From NCBI GenBank assembly GCA_963705835.1, contig CAVPLC010000108.1, positions 1 through 64,000 on the forward strand: a stretch of 64,000 nucleotides of DNA, in the 5' to 3' direction. Of the stretch, positions 41,319-48,990 are shown one piece after another. The notes below the pieces were generated by a model. It was not told the DNA's origin, searched no databases, and was given only the letters and a program-made list of their open reading frames with translations. The number at the start of each line of letters is the position of its first letter. The first letter of the stretch is position 1. The DNA comes from Palsa-504 sp963705835. GTDB taxonomy: Bacteria; Actinomycetota; Actinomycetes; Streptosporangiales; Streptosporangiaceae. Position numbers and translations under genes: made by a program.

Positions 41319-41670
41319 TTCTTTGACAGTCCTCAGCCCGGCGGAGACGGCGGCCTGCTGCGCGCCGCTGACCGCCGCGCCGCTGACCATGGAGCAGGCC
41401 GAGCAGGTCGCGCCGCTGCTGAAGGCGCTGGCCGACCCGGTGCGGCTGCGGCTGATGTCCCTGATCGCCTCCCGTGAAGGCGGCGAGGCGTGCATCTGCG
41501 ACCTGACCGACGCGTTCGACCTGTCCCAGCCGACGATCAGCCATCACATGAAGGTGCTGCACGAGGCCGGACTGGTGGACCGGGACAAGCGCGGCGTGTG
41601 GGTGTACTACCGGGTCCGCCCGCAGGCCCTGGCCAGCCTGGCCGCCCTGATCGGCTGCTCGCCCCGGTAG
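41311..41670 (+). CDS. arsR: ArsR-family arsenic-responsive repressor (first)
   Basis: A 119-residue winged-helix repressor. The N-terminus carries Cys16-Cys17 (ETAACCAPLT), an arsenite-binding pair seen in actinobacterial ArsR proteins. LLKALADPVRLRLMSLIASR is the first helix pair, EACICDLTDAFDLSQPTISHHMKVL is the recognition region with the classical CxC of alpha-3, and RGVWVYYRV is the wing. GTG 41311 is chosen because it keeps the cysteine pair and sits at the predicted transcription start. Confidence 0.85.
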   Translation: MSISLTVLSPAETAACCAPLTAAPLTMEQAEQVAPLLKALADPVRLRLMSLIASREGGEACICDLTDAFDLSQPTISHHMKVLHEAGLVDRDKRGVWVYYRVRPQALASLAALIGCSPR

Positions 41671-41709
41671 CCGCCCTGCCGGGGCTTCCCTCCCATCTGT
41701 TTATCGTCT

Positions 41710-41725
41710 ATCGTCGATTAACGAT
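41710..41725. promoter_or_regulatory. Inverted repeat over the start of arsR2
   Basis: ATCGT at 41710-41714 and ACGAT at 41721-41725 with a 6-base spacer, overlapping the ATG at 41724. A further ATCGT copy lies just upstream. Possible autoregulatory site, different in sequence from the arsR1 site. Confidence 0.35.
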
Positions 41726-42092
41726 GAATGATGTGCGGCCGCTGGATCGCGAGATCGCCGACACCTACGCGGCCTGGTTCAAGGCGCTGGCCGACGGCAC
41801 CCGGGTCCAGGTGGTCTCCCTGCTGGCCCGCAGTGGCAGGCCGCTGACCGTCAAGGAGATCGTCGCGGCCGTGCCGGTGGGCCAGTCGACCGTGTCGGAG
41901 CACCTGCGCCAGCTCGCCGCGGTCGGGTTCGTGCTCGCCGAGGAACGCGGCACCTCCCGCCTGTACCGGATCAACGGCAACTGCGTGGAATGCTTCCCCA
42001 CCGCCGCCGACCTGGTGATGGGCAAACCCTCACCTATCCCGCCCGCCGACACCCCGGAGGATGATCATGGCACCAGCCCGCCCACCCGCTGA
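41724..42092 (+). CDS. ArsR-family repressor (second)
   Basis: A 122-residue winged-helix protein: AAWFKALADGTRVQVVSLLA, TVKEIVAAVPVGQSTVSEHLRQL (recognition helix), ERGTSRLYRI (wing), and a C-terminal Cys pair in NGNCVECFPTAADLVMG that may bind arsenite or another metal. The CxxC-type C-terminal motif differs from arsR1. Its 3' end overlaps the arsM start by 26 bases, so the two are co-translated. Confidence 0.8.
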   Translation: MNDVRPLDREIADTYAAWFKALADGTRVQVVSLLARSGRPLTVKEIVAAVPVGQSTVSEHLRQLAAVGFVLAEERGTSRLYRINGNCVECFPTAADLVMGKPSPIPPADTPEDDHGTSPPTR

Positions 42093-42822
42093 CGGTGAGC
42101 AGATCCGGACGGCGGTCGCCGCCCGGTACGCCGGCCTCGCCCGGGCCGCGCAAGCAGGCGAGACCGTCACCGACTGCGACGCTGGCACGTTCGCGGCGGG
42201 TTGCTTCGGCCCGGAAGGGTACCCCGACACCGCCGGCCTGCCCGATGGCGCGGTACGGGCCAGCCTCGGCTGCGGCAACCCGGTCGCGGTGGCTGAGCTA
42301 CGGCCCGGGGAGACAGTGCTTGACCTGGGCTCGGGCGGCGGCATCGACGTGCTGCTGTCGGCCCGCCGGGTCGGCCCGGACGGCAAGGCCTACGGCCTGG
42401 ACATGACCGAGGAGATGCTGGACCTGGCCCGGGCCAACGCGCGCCAGGACGGCGCGCGGAACGTGGAGTTCCTCCGCGGCCAGATCGAGGCGATCCCGCT
42501 GCCCGGCGGCTCTGTCGATGTGATCATCTCCAACTGCGTGATCAACCTGTCGACCGACAGGCAGGCGGTCTTCGCTGAGTGCTTCCGCGTCCTGCGCCCG
42601 GGCGGCCGCCTGGGTATCACCGACATCCTCGCCGAGGACCAGCTCACCCCGGGCCAGCGGACCGACCGCGGCGGCCAGGTCGGCTGCATCGCCGGGGCGC
42701 CTTCGTTCGCCGAGTACCGCGACGGCCTGACCCAGGCCGGGTTCACCGGCATCGGCATCACCCCCACCCACCAGGTCGCGGACGGCGTGCACGCGGCGAT
42801 CATCCGCGCGGTCAGGCCGTAA
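42067..42822 (+). CDS. arsM: Arsenite methyltransferase
   Basis: A 251-residue class I methyltransferase. SAM motif I is ETVLDLGSGGGIDVLL, and motif II DMTEEMLDLARAN follows. The arsenic-binding cysteines are present: Cys37 in VTDCDAG, Cys157 in ISNCVINLS and Cys207 in GQVGCIAGAPSF, with additional Cys46, Cys69 and Cys172. ArsM converts arsenite stepwise to methylated, partly volatile species. ATG 42067 has GGAGG six bases upstream; ATG 42061 is too close to it. It overlaps arsR2. Confidence 0.9.
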   Translation: MAPARPPADGEQIRTAVAARYAGLARAAQAGETVTDCDAGTFAAGCFGPEGYPDTAGLPDGAVRASLGCGNPVAVAELRPGETVLDLGSGGGIDVLLSARRVGPDGKAYGLDMTEEMLDLARANARQDGARNVEFLRGQIEAIPLPGGSVDVIISNCVINLSTDRQAVFAECFRVLRPGGRLGITDILAEDQLTPGQRTDRGGQVGCIAGAPSFAEYRDGLTQAGFTGIGITPTHQVADGVHAAIIRAVRP

Positions 42823-42869
42823 CCCGTGCCGAGGTCCTCGCCGGAGGTTGCATTATTCAGCATTCACTG

Positions 42870-42882
42870 TATAGTCCAGTCG
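42870..42882 (+). promoter_or_regulatory. Promoter of the CmtR-like gene, leaderless
   Basis: TATAGT at 42870-42875 lies 6 bases before the GTG at 42882, so transcription should start at or next to the start codon. The surrounding ATTATTCAGCATTCACTG is AT-rich for this genome. No ribosome-binding site precedes the GTG, as expected for a leaderless message. Confidence 0.5.
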
Positions 42883-43193
42883 TGGCTGTACTGACTCGGG
42901 TGGACATGAACACCCTCGGCCGGGTGGGGACGGCGCTGGCCGATCCGACCCGCCGCCGCGTGCTGGTGCACCTGAGCAGTGGTTCCGGGTACCCGGCGGA
43001 GATGGCCGAGGAGTTCGGCACCACCCGCGCGAACCTGTCCAACCACCTGGCCTGCCTGCGCGAGTGCGGGCTGGTGACGGCAACGGCCGAAGGCCGCCGC
43101 ATCCGCTACGACCTGGCCGACCCCCGGCTGGCGGACGCGCTGCGCATCCTGGCCGCGCTGAGCCTGCCCGGCCGCTGCGATGAGGCCTGCTGA
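42882..43193 (+). CDS. CmtR-like ArsR-family metal sensor
   Basis: A 103-residue repressor very like mycobacterial CmtR: LGRVGTALADPTRRRVLVHL, a GYPAEMAEEFGTTRANLSNH recognition region, and LACLRECGLVTAT with Cys58 and Cys62 at the CmtR metal site. Cys99 and Cys103 at the C-terminus could supply the third thiolate (Cys102 in CmtR). CmtR senses cadmium and lead; here, next to arsI and a CDF-like gene, it may sense arsenite or a soft metal. Confidence 0.85.
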   Translation: MAVLTRVDMNTLGRVGTALADPTRRRVLVHLSSGSGYPAEMAEEFGTTRANLSNHLACLRECGLVTATAEGRRIRYDLADPRLADALRILAALSLPGRCDEAC

Positions 43194-43212
43194 TCCCTGG
43201 AGGTGACACCCG

Positions 43213-43590
43213 ATGTCCCGTGTCCAGCTCTCCCTCAACGTCAGCGATTTCGACGCCGCTGTCGCGTTCTACTCCCGGCTGTTCGGGGCCCAGCCGGCCA
43301 AGCTGCGTCCCGGCTACGCCAACTTCGCCATCGACGACCCGCCGCTCAAGCTGGTGCTGAACGCGCCCGGCAGCGGCCCGGGCGGCACGATCAACCACCT
43401 TGGTGTCGAGGTCGGCTCGACCGATGCGGTCAACGACGCCGGGACCCGGATGGCCGCCGAGGGCCTGGACACCGAACCCGAGCCCGGCGCGGTGTGCTGC
43501 TACGCCCTGCAAGACAAGGTGTGGGCGCACGACCCCGACGGGCTGGCCTGGGAGTATTACACCGTCCTGGAGCACATCGAGACGCCATGA
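43213..43590 (+). CDS. ArsI-like C-As lyase / CadI-type VOC protein, short form
   Basis: A 125-residue VOC protein paralogous to the 40702 gene: SRVQLSLNVSDFDAAVAFYS, PLKLVLNAPG, NHLGVEVGSTDAV, AVCCYALQDKVWA with the vicinal cysteines, and the terminal Glu ligand in EYYTVLEH. It lacks the extra Cys-rich tail of the first copy. GGAGG seven to eight bases upstream of ATG 43213. CadI of mycobacteria, under CmtR-type control, has the same form, so this pair mirrors that arrangement. It overlaps the next gene (ATGA). Confidence 0.85.
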   Translation: MSRVQLSLNVSDFDAAVAFYSRLFGAQPAKLRPGYANFAIDDPPLKLVLNAPGSGPGGTINHLGVEVGSTDAVNDAGTRMAAEGLDTEPEPGAVCCYALQDKVWAHDPDGLAWEYYTVLEHIETP

Positions 43591-44279
43591 TCCCGGCGCA
43601 GCCGCAGCTGTCCCGCCCCGCCGCGAGCGGCGCGATGCCCGCCGTGCCCGGGACACCGGAATGGCTCCGCCTGGCCCGGCTGGCCCGGATGCTGTCCTGG
43701 CTCACCCTGGGCTGGCTTGGCGCGGAGGCCGGGGTCGCCATTGCCGCGGCGCTGATCGCCGGGTCAGCCGCGCTGCTCGGCTTCGGCCTGGACAGCGGCA
43801 TTGAGGCACTGGCCAGCATCATCGTCATCTGGCGGTTCACCGGGACCCGCCTGACCGGCGCCGGTGCCGAGCGCCGCGCCCAGCAGCTCGTGGCCGTCAG
43901 CTTCTACCTGCTGGCCCCCTACATCGCCGCCGAGGCGATCTGGGGACTGATCAACGGCGACCGCGCCGAAACCAGCATCGCCGGGCTAGTGCTCACCGCA
44001 GGGACCGCGATCTTCGAACCAGCGCTGGGGGTGGCCAAACGGCGGATCGGTACCCGGCTCGGCTCTGGTGCCACCGCCGGTGAGGGAACGCAGAACCTGC
44101 TGTGCGCCTACCTGGCCATTGCCGTGTTCACCGGCCTGGCCGCCAATACCTTGTTCGGCGCGTGGTGGCTGGACGGCGCGGTCGCGCTCGGCATCGCCGG
44201 ATGGGCCGTCATCGAAGGACGGCGAGCCTGGGCCGGGCACGGCTGCGCGTGCGCCAGCCAGCCGGGCGGCCAGTGCTGA
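43587..44279 (+). CDS. Cation diffusion facilitator-like membrane protein
   Basis: A 230-residue protein with about six hydrophobic segments: WLTLGWLGAEAGVAIAAALIAGSAALLGFGLDSGIE, in which the FGLDSGIEALASII pattern matches the HxxxD-type helix of CDF transporters, and YLAIAVFTGLAANTLFGAWWLDGAVALGIAG. The first metal-site His is Gly here and the usual C-terminal cytoplasmic domain is missing, replaced by a short CACASQPGGQC tail. It probably exports a metal or metalloid, or has lost transport. Coupled by ATGA to the ArsI copy. Confidence 0.7.
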   Translation: MIPAQPQLSRPAASGAMPAVPGTPEWLRLARLARMLSWLTLGWLGAEAGVAIAAALIAGSAALLGFGLDSGIEALASIIVIWRFTGTRLTGAGAERRAQQLVAVSFYLLAPYIAAEAIWGLINGDRAETSIAGLVLTAGTAIFEPALGVAKRRIGTRLGSGATAGEGTQNLLCAYLAIAVFTGLAANTLFGAWWLDGAVALGIAGWAVIEGRRAWAGHGCACASQPGGQC

Positions 44280-44543
44280 CCTGCGCGGGCGGGTTCGCCA
44301 GCTAGCCTGGCCGATGCTCGGGACCGGCCGAACAGAAGCCGCGGTCTTGAGGTCCCAGACGACCGCGAGTTCCCCGCGCGGCACCTTCAGTCAGGCTGAA
44401 CTCACGGGGGAGCCTGTGATAACCCGCGCCCTGATCCGCGCGAACAAGAACCAGCCCCGCCGGGCCGCCCGGCACAGCCCGGCCAGAATCAGCGGAAGAC
44501 GGCAGCCGGGACCGGTGACGGCGCCCGGCCGCAGGCAACTGGG

Positions 44544-45221
44544 TCAGGAGACGGCTGCCAGGCGCGGCGCCAGACGCCCGACACGATCGGCTAGCTGGGC
44601 CAGCGCCGCGTCGAAGCTGCCTGGGTCCCCGGCCGGAACCGGGTCCGGGACAGACCAGTGCACGGCCAGGGCGTCGCCGAGTTCCTCGTGGGCCAGGTCG
44701 CACACGGTGATGATGAGGTCGCCGTTTTGCCGCACCTCGCTGATGTGGCGCGGCCGCAGCCGGGGCAGCGGCAGGTGCTGGCGTTCGGCGGCGGCGATGG
44801 CACCGGGATCGATGGCTGCTGCCGGATGCGTGCCGGCCGATACCGCCGGGACGGTGCTGGCCCGGCGCCACAGCGCGGCGGCCAGGTGCGAGCGCGCCGA
44901 GTTGGCGGTGCACACGAACAGCACCCGCAGCGCCGCGCGAGCTGTCGGGGGGGCCAGCGAGTCCAGGGTGCCGGGGATCAGCTGCAGGTAGGTGCGGCGG
45001 CGGTCGCCCTCGGACCGGCGGCGGGTAATGATCCCGGCCTGTTCCAGCACGTGCAGGTGGTGCGCGAGCAGGTTGGACGGCATGGTCAGCATGGCGGCCA
45101 GCTCGGAGGGGGACGCGTCCCCCGCGAGCAGCGTGTCGGTGATCCGCAGCCGGGCAGTGTCGGCGAGCGCGGCGTGCACGGTCGCGCGCCGGGCCAGCTC
45201 CGAGGCTGGTTCAGGAAACAT
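44544..45221 (-). CDS. ArsR-ArsC fusion: repressor plus arsenate reductase
   Basis: A 225-residue two-domain protein. Residues 5-95 are an ArsR winged helix (VHAALADTARLRITDTLLAG, SELAAMLTMPSNLLAHHLHVL, RRRSEGDRRRTYLQL). Residues 98-225 are a low-molecular-weight phosphatase-type arsenate reductase with the CX5R loop VLFVCTANSARSH (Cys104, Arg110), SAGTHPAAAIDP, and DLIITVCDLAHEE, with the catalytic Asp in VPDPVPAGD. It would reduce arsenate to arsenite while also sensing and repressing. It is divergent from the aquaglyceroporin with an operator between. Confidence 0.88.
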   Translation of the reverse strand: MFPEPASELARRATVHAALADTARLRITDTLLAGDASPSELAAMLTMPSNLLAHHLHVLEQAGIITRRRSEGDRRRTYLQLIPGTLDSLAPPTARAALRVLFVCTANSARSHLAAALWRRASTVPAVSAGTHPAAAIDPGAIAAAERQHLPLPRLRPRHISEVRQNGDLIITVCDLAHEELGDALAVHWSVPDPVPAGDPGSFDAALAQLADRVGRLAPRLAAVS

Positions 45222-45247
45222 TGAGTCAATCTTGACTGAGCTATAGT
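45221..45247. promoter_or_regulatory. Operator and promoter between arsR-arsC fusion and aquaglyceroporin
   Basis: AGTCAA-TC-TTGACT (45224-45237) is a perfect palindrome, directly at the start of the fusion gene. For the + strand, TTGAGT at 45221 and TATAGT at 45242-45247 (spacing 15) could form the aquaglyceroporin promoter with the palindrome in the spacer, so one bound dimer would block both directions. Confidence 0.6.
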
Positions 45248-45266
45248 CCTCTGTCAAGATGGCCGC

Positions 45267-46070
45267 GTGACCAGTGTCCCCGCCCCGCTGTGGCGGCGGC
45301 TGACGGCCGAGTTCCTGGGCAGCGCGTTCCTGGCCGCGGTGGTGATCGGCTCGGGGATCGCCGCGCAGCGCCTGTCGCCCGGCCAGACCGGGCTGGAACT
45401 GCTGGAGGACGCGGCGGTGACCGCGGCCGGGCTGTTCGCGATCATCTTGATGTTCGGCCCGGTGTCCGGCGGCCACTTCAACCCGGTGGTGTCCTTCGTC
45501 GACGCCGCGTTCGGCGGGCTGTCCTGGCGGGATGCCGCGGCCTACCTCCCGGCGCAGGTGGCCGGGTGCATCGGCGGGGCAGTCCTGGCGAACCTGATGT
45601 TCGCCCTGCCCGCGGTCACCATCTCGACCAAGCACCGGGCCTCGGCAGCGCACTTCCTGTCCGAGGTCATCGCCACGCTCGGGCTGCTGCTGGTGATCTT
45701 CGCGCTGGCCCGGTCCGGGCGCGCCCGGACCGCCCCCGCGGCGGTCGGCGCCTACATCGGCGCGGCGTACTGGTTCACCTCCTCCACGAGCTTCGCCAAT
45801 CCCGCGATCACCGTAGGCCGGATGTTCTCCGACACCTTCGCGGGCATCGCCCCGTCCTCGGTTCTGCCCTTCATCGCCGCGCAGATCCTTGGCGGAATCC
45901 TGGCGGCCGGGATCATCAAGGTGCTGTACCCCGCCATCACGCCCGCCGACGCCGCCGGCATCATCGTCCCCCACAACAGCACCGGGCGGGCACCGGCCAG
46001 CGCGGCGCACCACAACGCCTCACTGTCCGCGGACGGACCACAAGGCCCGGCCTCGCTGACCGGCGCCTAG
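45267..46070 (+). CDS. Aquaglyceroporin-family channel, probable arsenite exit
   Basis: A 267-residue MIP-family channel with six transmembrane helices and both half-helix motifs: GGHFNPVVSFVDA (first NPV) and TSFANPAITVGRMF (second NPA). The last 30 residues are a polar tail. In arsenic operons such channels (AqpS of Sinorhizobium is the known case) let arsenite produced by ArsC flow out. The divergent ArsR-ArsC fusion supports that role. It starts with GTG 45267; a weak ribosome-binding site precedes it. Confidence 0.85.
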   Translation: MTSVPAPLWRRLTAEFLGSAFLAAVVIGSGIAAQRLSPGQTGLELLEDAAVTAAGLFAIILMFGPVSGGHFNPVVSFVDAAFGGLSWRDAAAYLPAQVAGCIGGAVLANLMFALPAVTISTKHRASAAHFLSEVIATLGLLLVIFALARSGRARTAPAAVGAYIGAAYWFTSSTSFANPAITVGRMFSDTFAGIAPSSVLPFIAAQILGGILAAGIIKVLYPAITPADAAGIIVPHNSTGRAPASAAHHNASLSADGPQGPASLTGA

Positions 46071-46082
46071 AGGGAGCCTGCC

Positions 46083-47489
46083 ATGCACGTGGTCATGATC
46101 GGCGGCAGCGACGCCGGGATCACCGCCGCCCTGCGGGTCCGCGAACTGGACCCCGGCGCCGATGTCACGGTGGTCCTTGAGGACGCCTACCCGAACTTCT
46201 CCATCTGCGGCATCCCCTATTACGTCTCCGGCGAGGTCACCCACTGGCGCAACCTGGCCCATCGCACCCTGGCCGACCTGGAAGCCGCAGGGATGCGGCT
46301 GCGGCTGGATACCACCGCGCGGCGCATCGACGTGCCCGGCCGCAAGCTGCTGATCACCTCGACCGACGGCGGCGAGGAACTGCTCGGCTACGACAAGCTC
46401 GTCATCGGCACCGGCGCGGTCCCGGTCCGGCCCCCCATCAGCGGGCTGGCCGGGCCCGGCGCGCTGGCCCCGGCCGACGGGGTGCACCTGCTGCACTCGA
46501 TGGGCGACACGTTCGCCGTCATGGCGACTCTGGAGCAGGCCGCCCCGGCCAGCGCGGTCATCGTCGGCGGCGGGTACGTCGGCCTGGAGATGGCCGACGC
46601 CCTGACCGTCCGCGGCCTGGCCGTCACCCAGATGGAACAGCTACCCGAGGTGCTGCCCACCGTCGACCCGGAGCTTGGCGCGCTGGTCCACGCCGAACTG
46701 GCCGCCCATGGCGTGCAGGTGCTGACCGGCACCACCGTCCACGCCATCAGCAAGGCCCCGCCTGGAGGATCAGGGCGGCTGCAGGTCCAGGCCACTGCGG
46801 CCGAGGGCACGGCCGTCACCCGCGCGGCGGACATGGTGCTGGTGGTTGTCGGGGTGCGGCCCGAGACCACCCTGGCCGCCGACGCCGGAGCTACGCTCGG
46901 CGCCCGGGGCGCGATCGCGGTCGACCGCGGCATGCGGACCAACCTGCCCGATGTCCTGGCCGCCGGGGACTGCGTCATCACCCATCACCGGCTGCTCGGG
47001 GTGACCTGGCTGCCGCTGGGCACCACCGCGCACAAGCAGGGCCGGGTCGCCGGCGAGAACGCGCTCGGCGGGAACCGGCAGTTCGCCGGCAGCCTCGGCA
47101 CCCAGGTGGTGAAGATCTTCGACCAGGCCGCCGCCCGGACCGGGCTGCGCGACCACGAAGCCCGAGCGGCCGGGTTCGACCCGGTCACCGTCGGCTCCCA
47201 GGCCGATGACCACAAGGCCTACTACCCCGGCAGCCACCGCATTACCATGCGCGTCACCGGCGACCGGACCACCGGCCGGCTGCTCGGCCTGCAGCTGTTC
47301 GGGCACAAGCACGCGGAGATCGCCAAGCGCATCGACATCGCCGCCACGGCGATCTTCAACCAGATGACCGTCGACGCGGTCAGCGACCTGGACCTGTCCT
47401 ACACCCCGCCGCTGGGCAGCCCCTGGGAGGCGGTCCAGATGGGCGCCCAGGCCTGGACCCGTAGTGTCCGGGCCACCCAGCAGCACTAA
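46083..47489 (+). CDS. FAD-dependent pyridine nucleotide-disulfide oxidoreductase (CoA-disulfide-reductase-like)
   Basis: A 468-residue flavoprotein. The N-terminal FAD motif is VVMIGGSDAGITAALRVREL; the single redox cysteine is Cys42 in NFSICGIPYYVSG, the pattern of CoA disulfide reductases. The NAD(P)H site is SAVIVGGGYVGLEMADAL, the second FAD motif VLAAGDCVITHH, and the dimerisation domain follows (GTQVVKIFDQAAARTGL). It lies 12 bases after the channel gene, so it belongs to the arsenic operon. It may supply reduced thiol or act directly on an arsenic or thiol intermediate; the substrate is unproven. Confidence 0.85.
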   Translation: MHVVMIGGSDAGITAALRVRELDPGADVTVVLEDAYPNFSICGIPYYVSGEVTHWRNLAHRTLADLEAAGMRLRLDTTARRIDVPGRKLLITSTDGGEELLGYDKLVIGTGAVPVRPPISGLAGPGALAPADGVHLLHSMGDTFAVMATLEQAAPASAVIVGGGYVGLEMADALTVRGLAVTQMEQLPEVLPTVDPELGALVHAELAAHGVQVLTGTTVHAISKAPPGGSGRLQVQATAAEGTAVTRAADMVLVVVGVRPETTLAADAGATLGARGAIAVDRGMRTNLPDVLAAGDCVITHHRLLGVTWLPLGTTAHKQGRVAGENALGGNRQFAGSLGTQVVKIFDQAAARTGLRDHEARAAGFDPVTVGSQADDHKAYYPGSHRITMRVTGDRTTGRLLGLQLFGHKHAEIAKRIDIAATAIFNQMTVDAVSDLDLSYTPPLGSPWEAVQMGAQAWTRSVRATQQH

Positions 47490-47521
47490 CCCGCTCCGGA
47501 CCCTCAAATACAGGAGCAGCC

Positions 47522-48672
47522 ATGTCAGGGCACCACGCTCGGGCCGGTCTTCAGCCTCGCCATCCGGCCCGCCCGGCCATCGCGGCCGCCGCCGCGGCGA
47601 TCATCGTCCTGGCCGTCGGCGCCTGCACCAGCTCGACCACCGTGAGCATCGCGGCGTCGGGGTAGCCGCGGCCAGCCTCGGCCCCGGCGGCCACCCGCCC
47701 ACCCTCAGCGGATCCGGCTCGACGTTCGACGCCCCGTTCTTCGCCGTGGCCTTCGCCCGGTACCAGCAGCAGCACCCAGGCGTGACCATCGGCTATTCCG
47801 CCGTGGGCAGCAGCGCGGGCATCGCCGCTTTCAGTGCTCGCCAGGTCAACTTCGGCGCCTCCGACGTACCCATGACCGCCAGCGAGCAAGCCGCCGCCAC
47901 CGGCGGCCCCGTCACTCAGGTGCCCGTCGACCTGGGCGGCGAAGGCGTGGTCTACAACCTCAGCTTCCCGGCCGGCGCCCGGCTGCACCTGACCGGCCCG
48001 GTGCTCGCGGCCATCTTCCTCGGCCACATCACCCACTGGAACGACCCGGCCATCACGGCCCTCAACCCAGGCCTGTCCCTCCCGCCCGCCGCGATCACCG
48101 TCGTGCACCGCTCCGACGGCAGCGGCACCACCTACATCTTCAGCAACTACCTGTCCAGCGTCGACCCCGCCTGGGCCGCCAAGGTCGGCACCGGCAAGAC
48201 TCTCAACTGGCCGGCCGGGGAAGGCGCCGAAGGCAACGGCGGCGTGGTCACCGAAGTGAACCGCACCCCGTTCTCCATCGGCTACGTCGAGGAGGCGTAT
48301 ACCCAGGGCCTGCTGCTGCCGTTCGCCGCGATCCGCAACCAGGCCGGGAACTACGTGATCCCGTCCGCCCAAACGGTCGCCGCCGACGCCGCCCAGAAAC
48401 CCGCCATCACCCCGACCGACTTCTCCATCGTCAACGAGCCTGGCACCAGCAGCTACCCGATCAGCGGGTACAGCTGGGCGCTGATCTACACCCGCCAGAC
48501 CAGCCAGGCGACCGGAACGGCTCTGGTCGCCATGCTGGACTGGCTTACCCATGACGGCCAGGCCTATGCCGCCCCGAACGGTTACGTGCCTCTGCCACCA
48601 CAGATCCAGCAACTCGCCCGCACCATGCTCCAGCAGATCACCGGCCCCACCGGCACACAGCTCCTAAGCTGA
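47522..48672 (+). pseudogene. PstS-like phosphate-binding lipoprotein in the arsenic operon, one frameshift
   Basis: ATG 47522 follows CAGGAGCAG and opens a lipoprotein signal (AIAAAAAAIIVLAVGACTSS). At the GGGG run near 47662 the frame breaks; the mature part continues one base off: PTLSGSGSTFDAPFFAVAFA, VNFGASDVPMTASEQAAA, FLGHITHWNDPAITALNPG, VVHRSDGSGTTYIFSNYL and the C-terminal SYSW-type segment, all hallmarks of PstS. The break needs -1 (or +2), unlike most others here. The corrected protein is about 380 residues. It would bind phosphate or arsenate outside the membrane. It is separate from the pst operon that follows. Confidence 0.75.
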
Positions 48673-48990
48673 CCGCGGCCTCCATGCTTGTCATGCCGCT
48701 GCGCCTAATGCGGGTTACTCTGTAAAGGTCGGCCATCCCTCAGGGTCACATGCGCAGTCCCACGATCCGGGACAGTCCTCGTGGCAAGACCCGGCCGCTT
48801 AGGCGCAGGCCAGAGTGCCACCGAGCCGACACCACTAATTCACCTTCTATCCCCGATTTGTACTCCGTCCGTTCACCCGCAGGTACCGGCTGCGCGGCCA
48901 AACTGGACTCGCACGCTACGGTTCACAGGCTGACCGGCCGTCCGCGACTGCGCTCATCGCGGCCGGGAAACATAAGAGGGGTACCGAATT
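48673..48990. other. Intergenic region before pstS with PHO-box-like repeats
   Basis: 318 bases. No gene is seen. At 48871-48881 GTTCACCCGCA matches the 11-base direct-repeat unit of streptomycete PhoP boxes very well, with a weaker unit GTACTCCGTCC immediately before it (48860) and another GTTCACAGGCT at 48921. These suggest PhoP control of pstS. Confidence 0.5.
48860..48931 (+). promoter_or_regulatory. Candidate PHO box of the pst operon
   Basis: Direct 11-base units GTACTCCGTCC (48860), GTTCACCCGCA (48871) and a further GTTCACAGGCT (48921), 60-130 bases before the pstS start. The middle unit fits the PhoP repeat consensus best. Confidence 0.5.
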
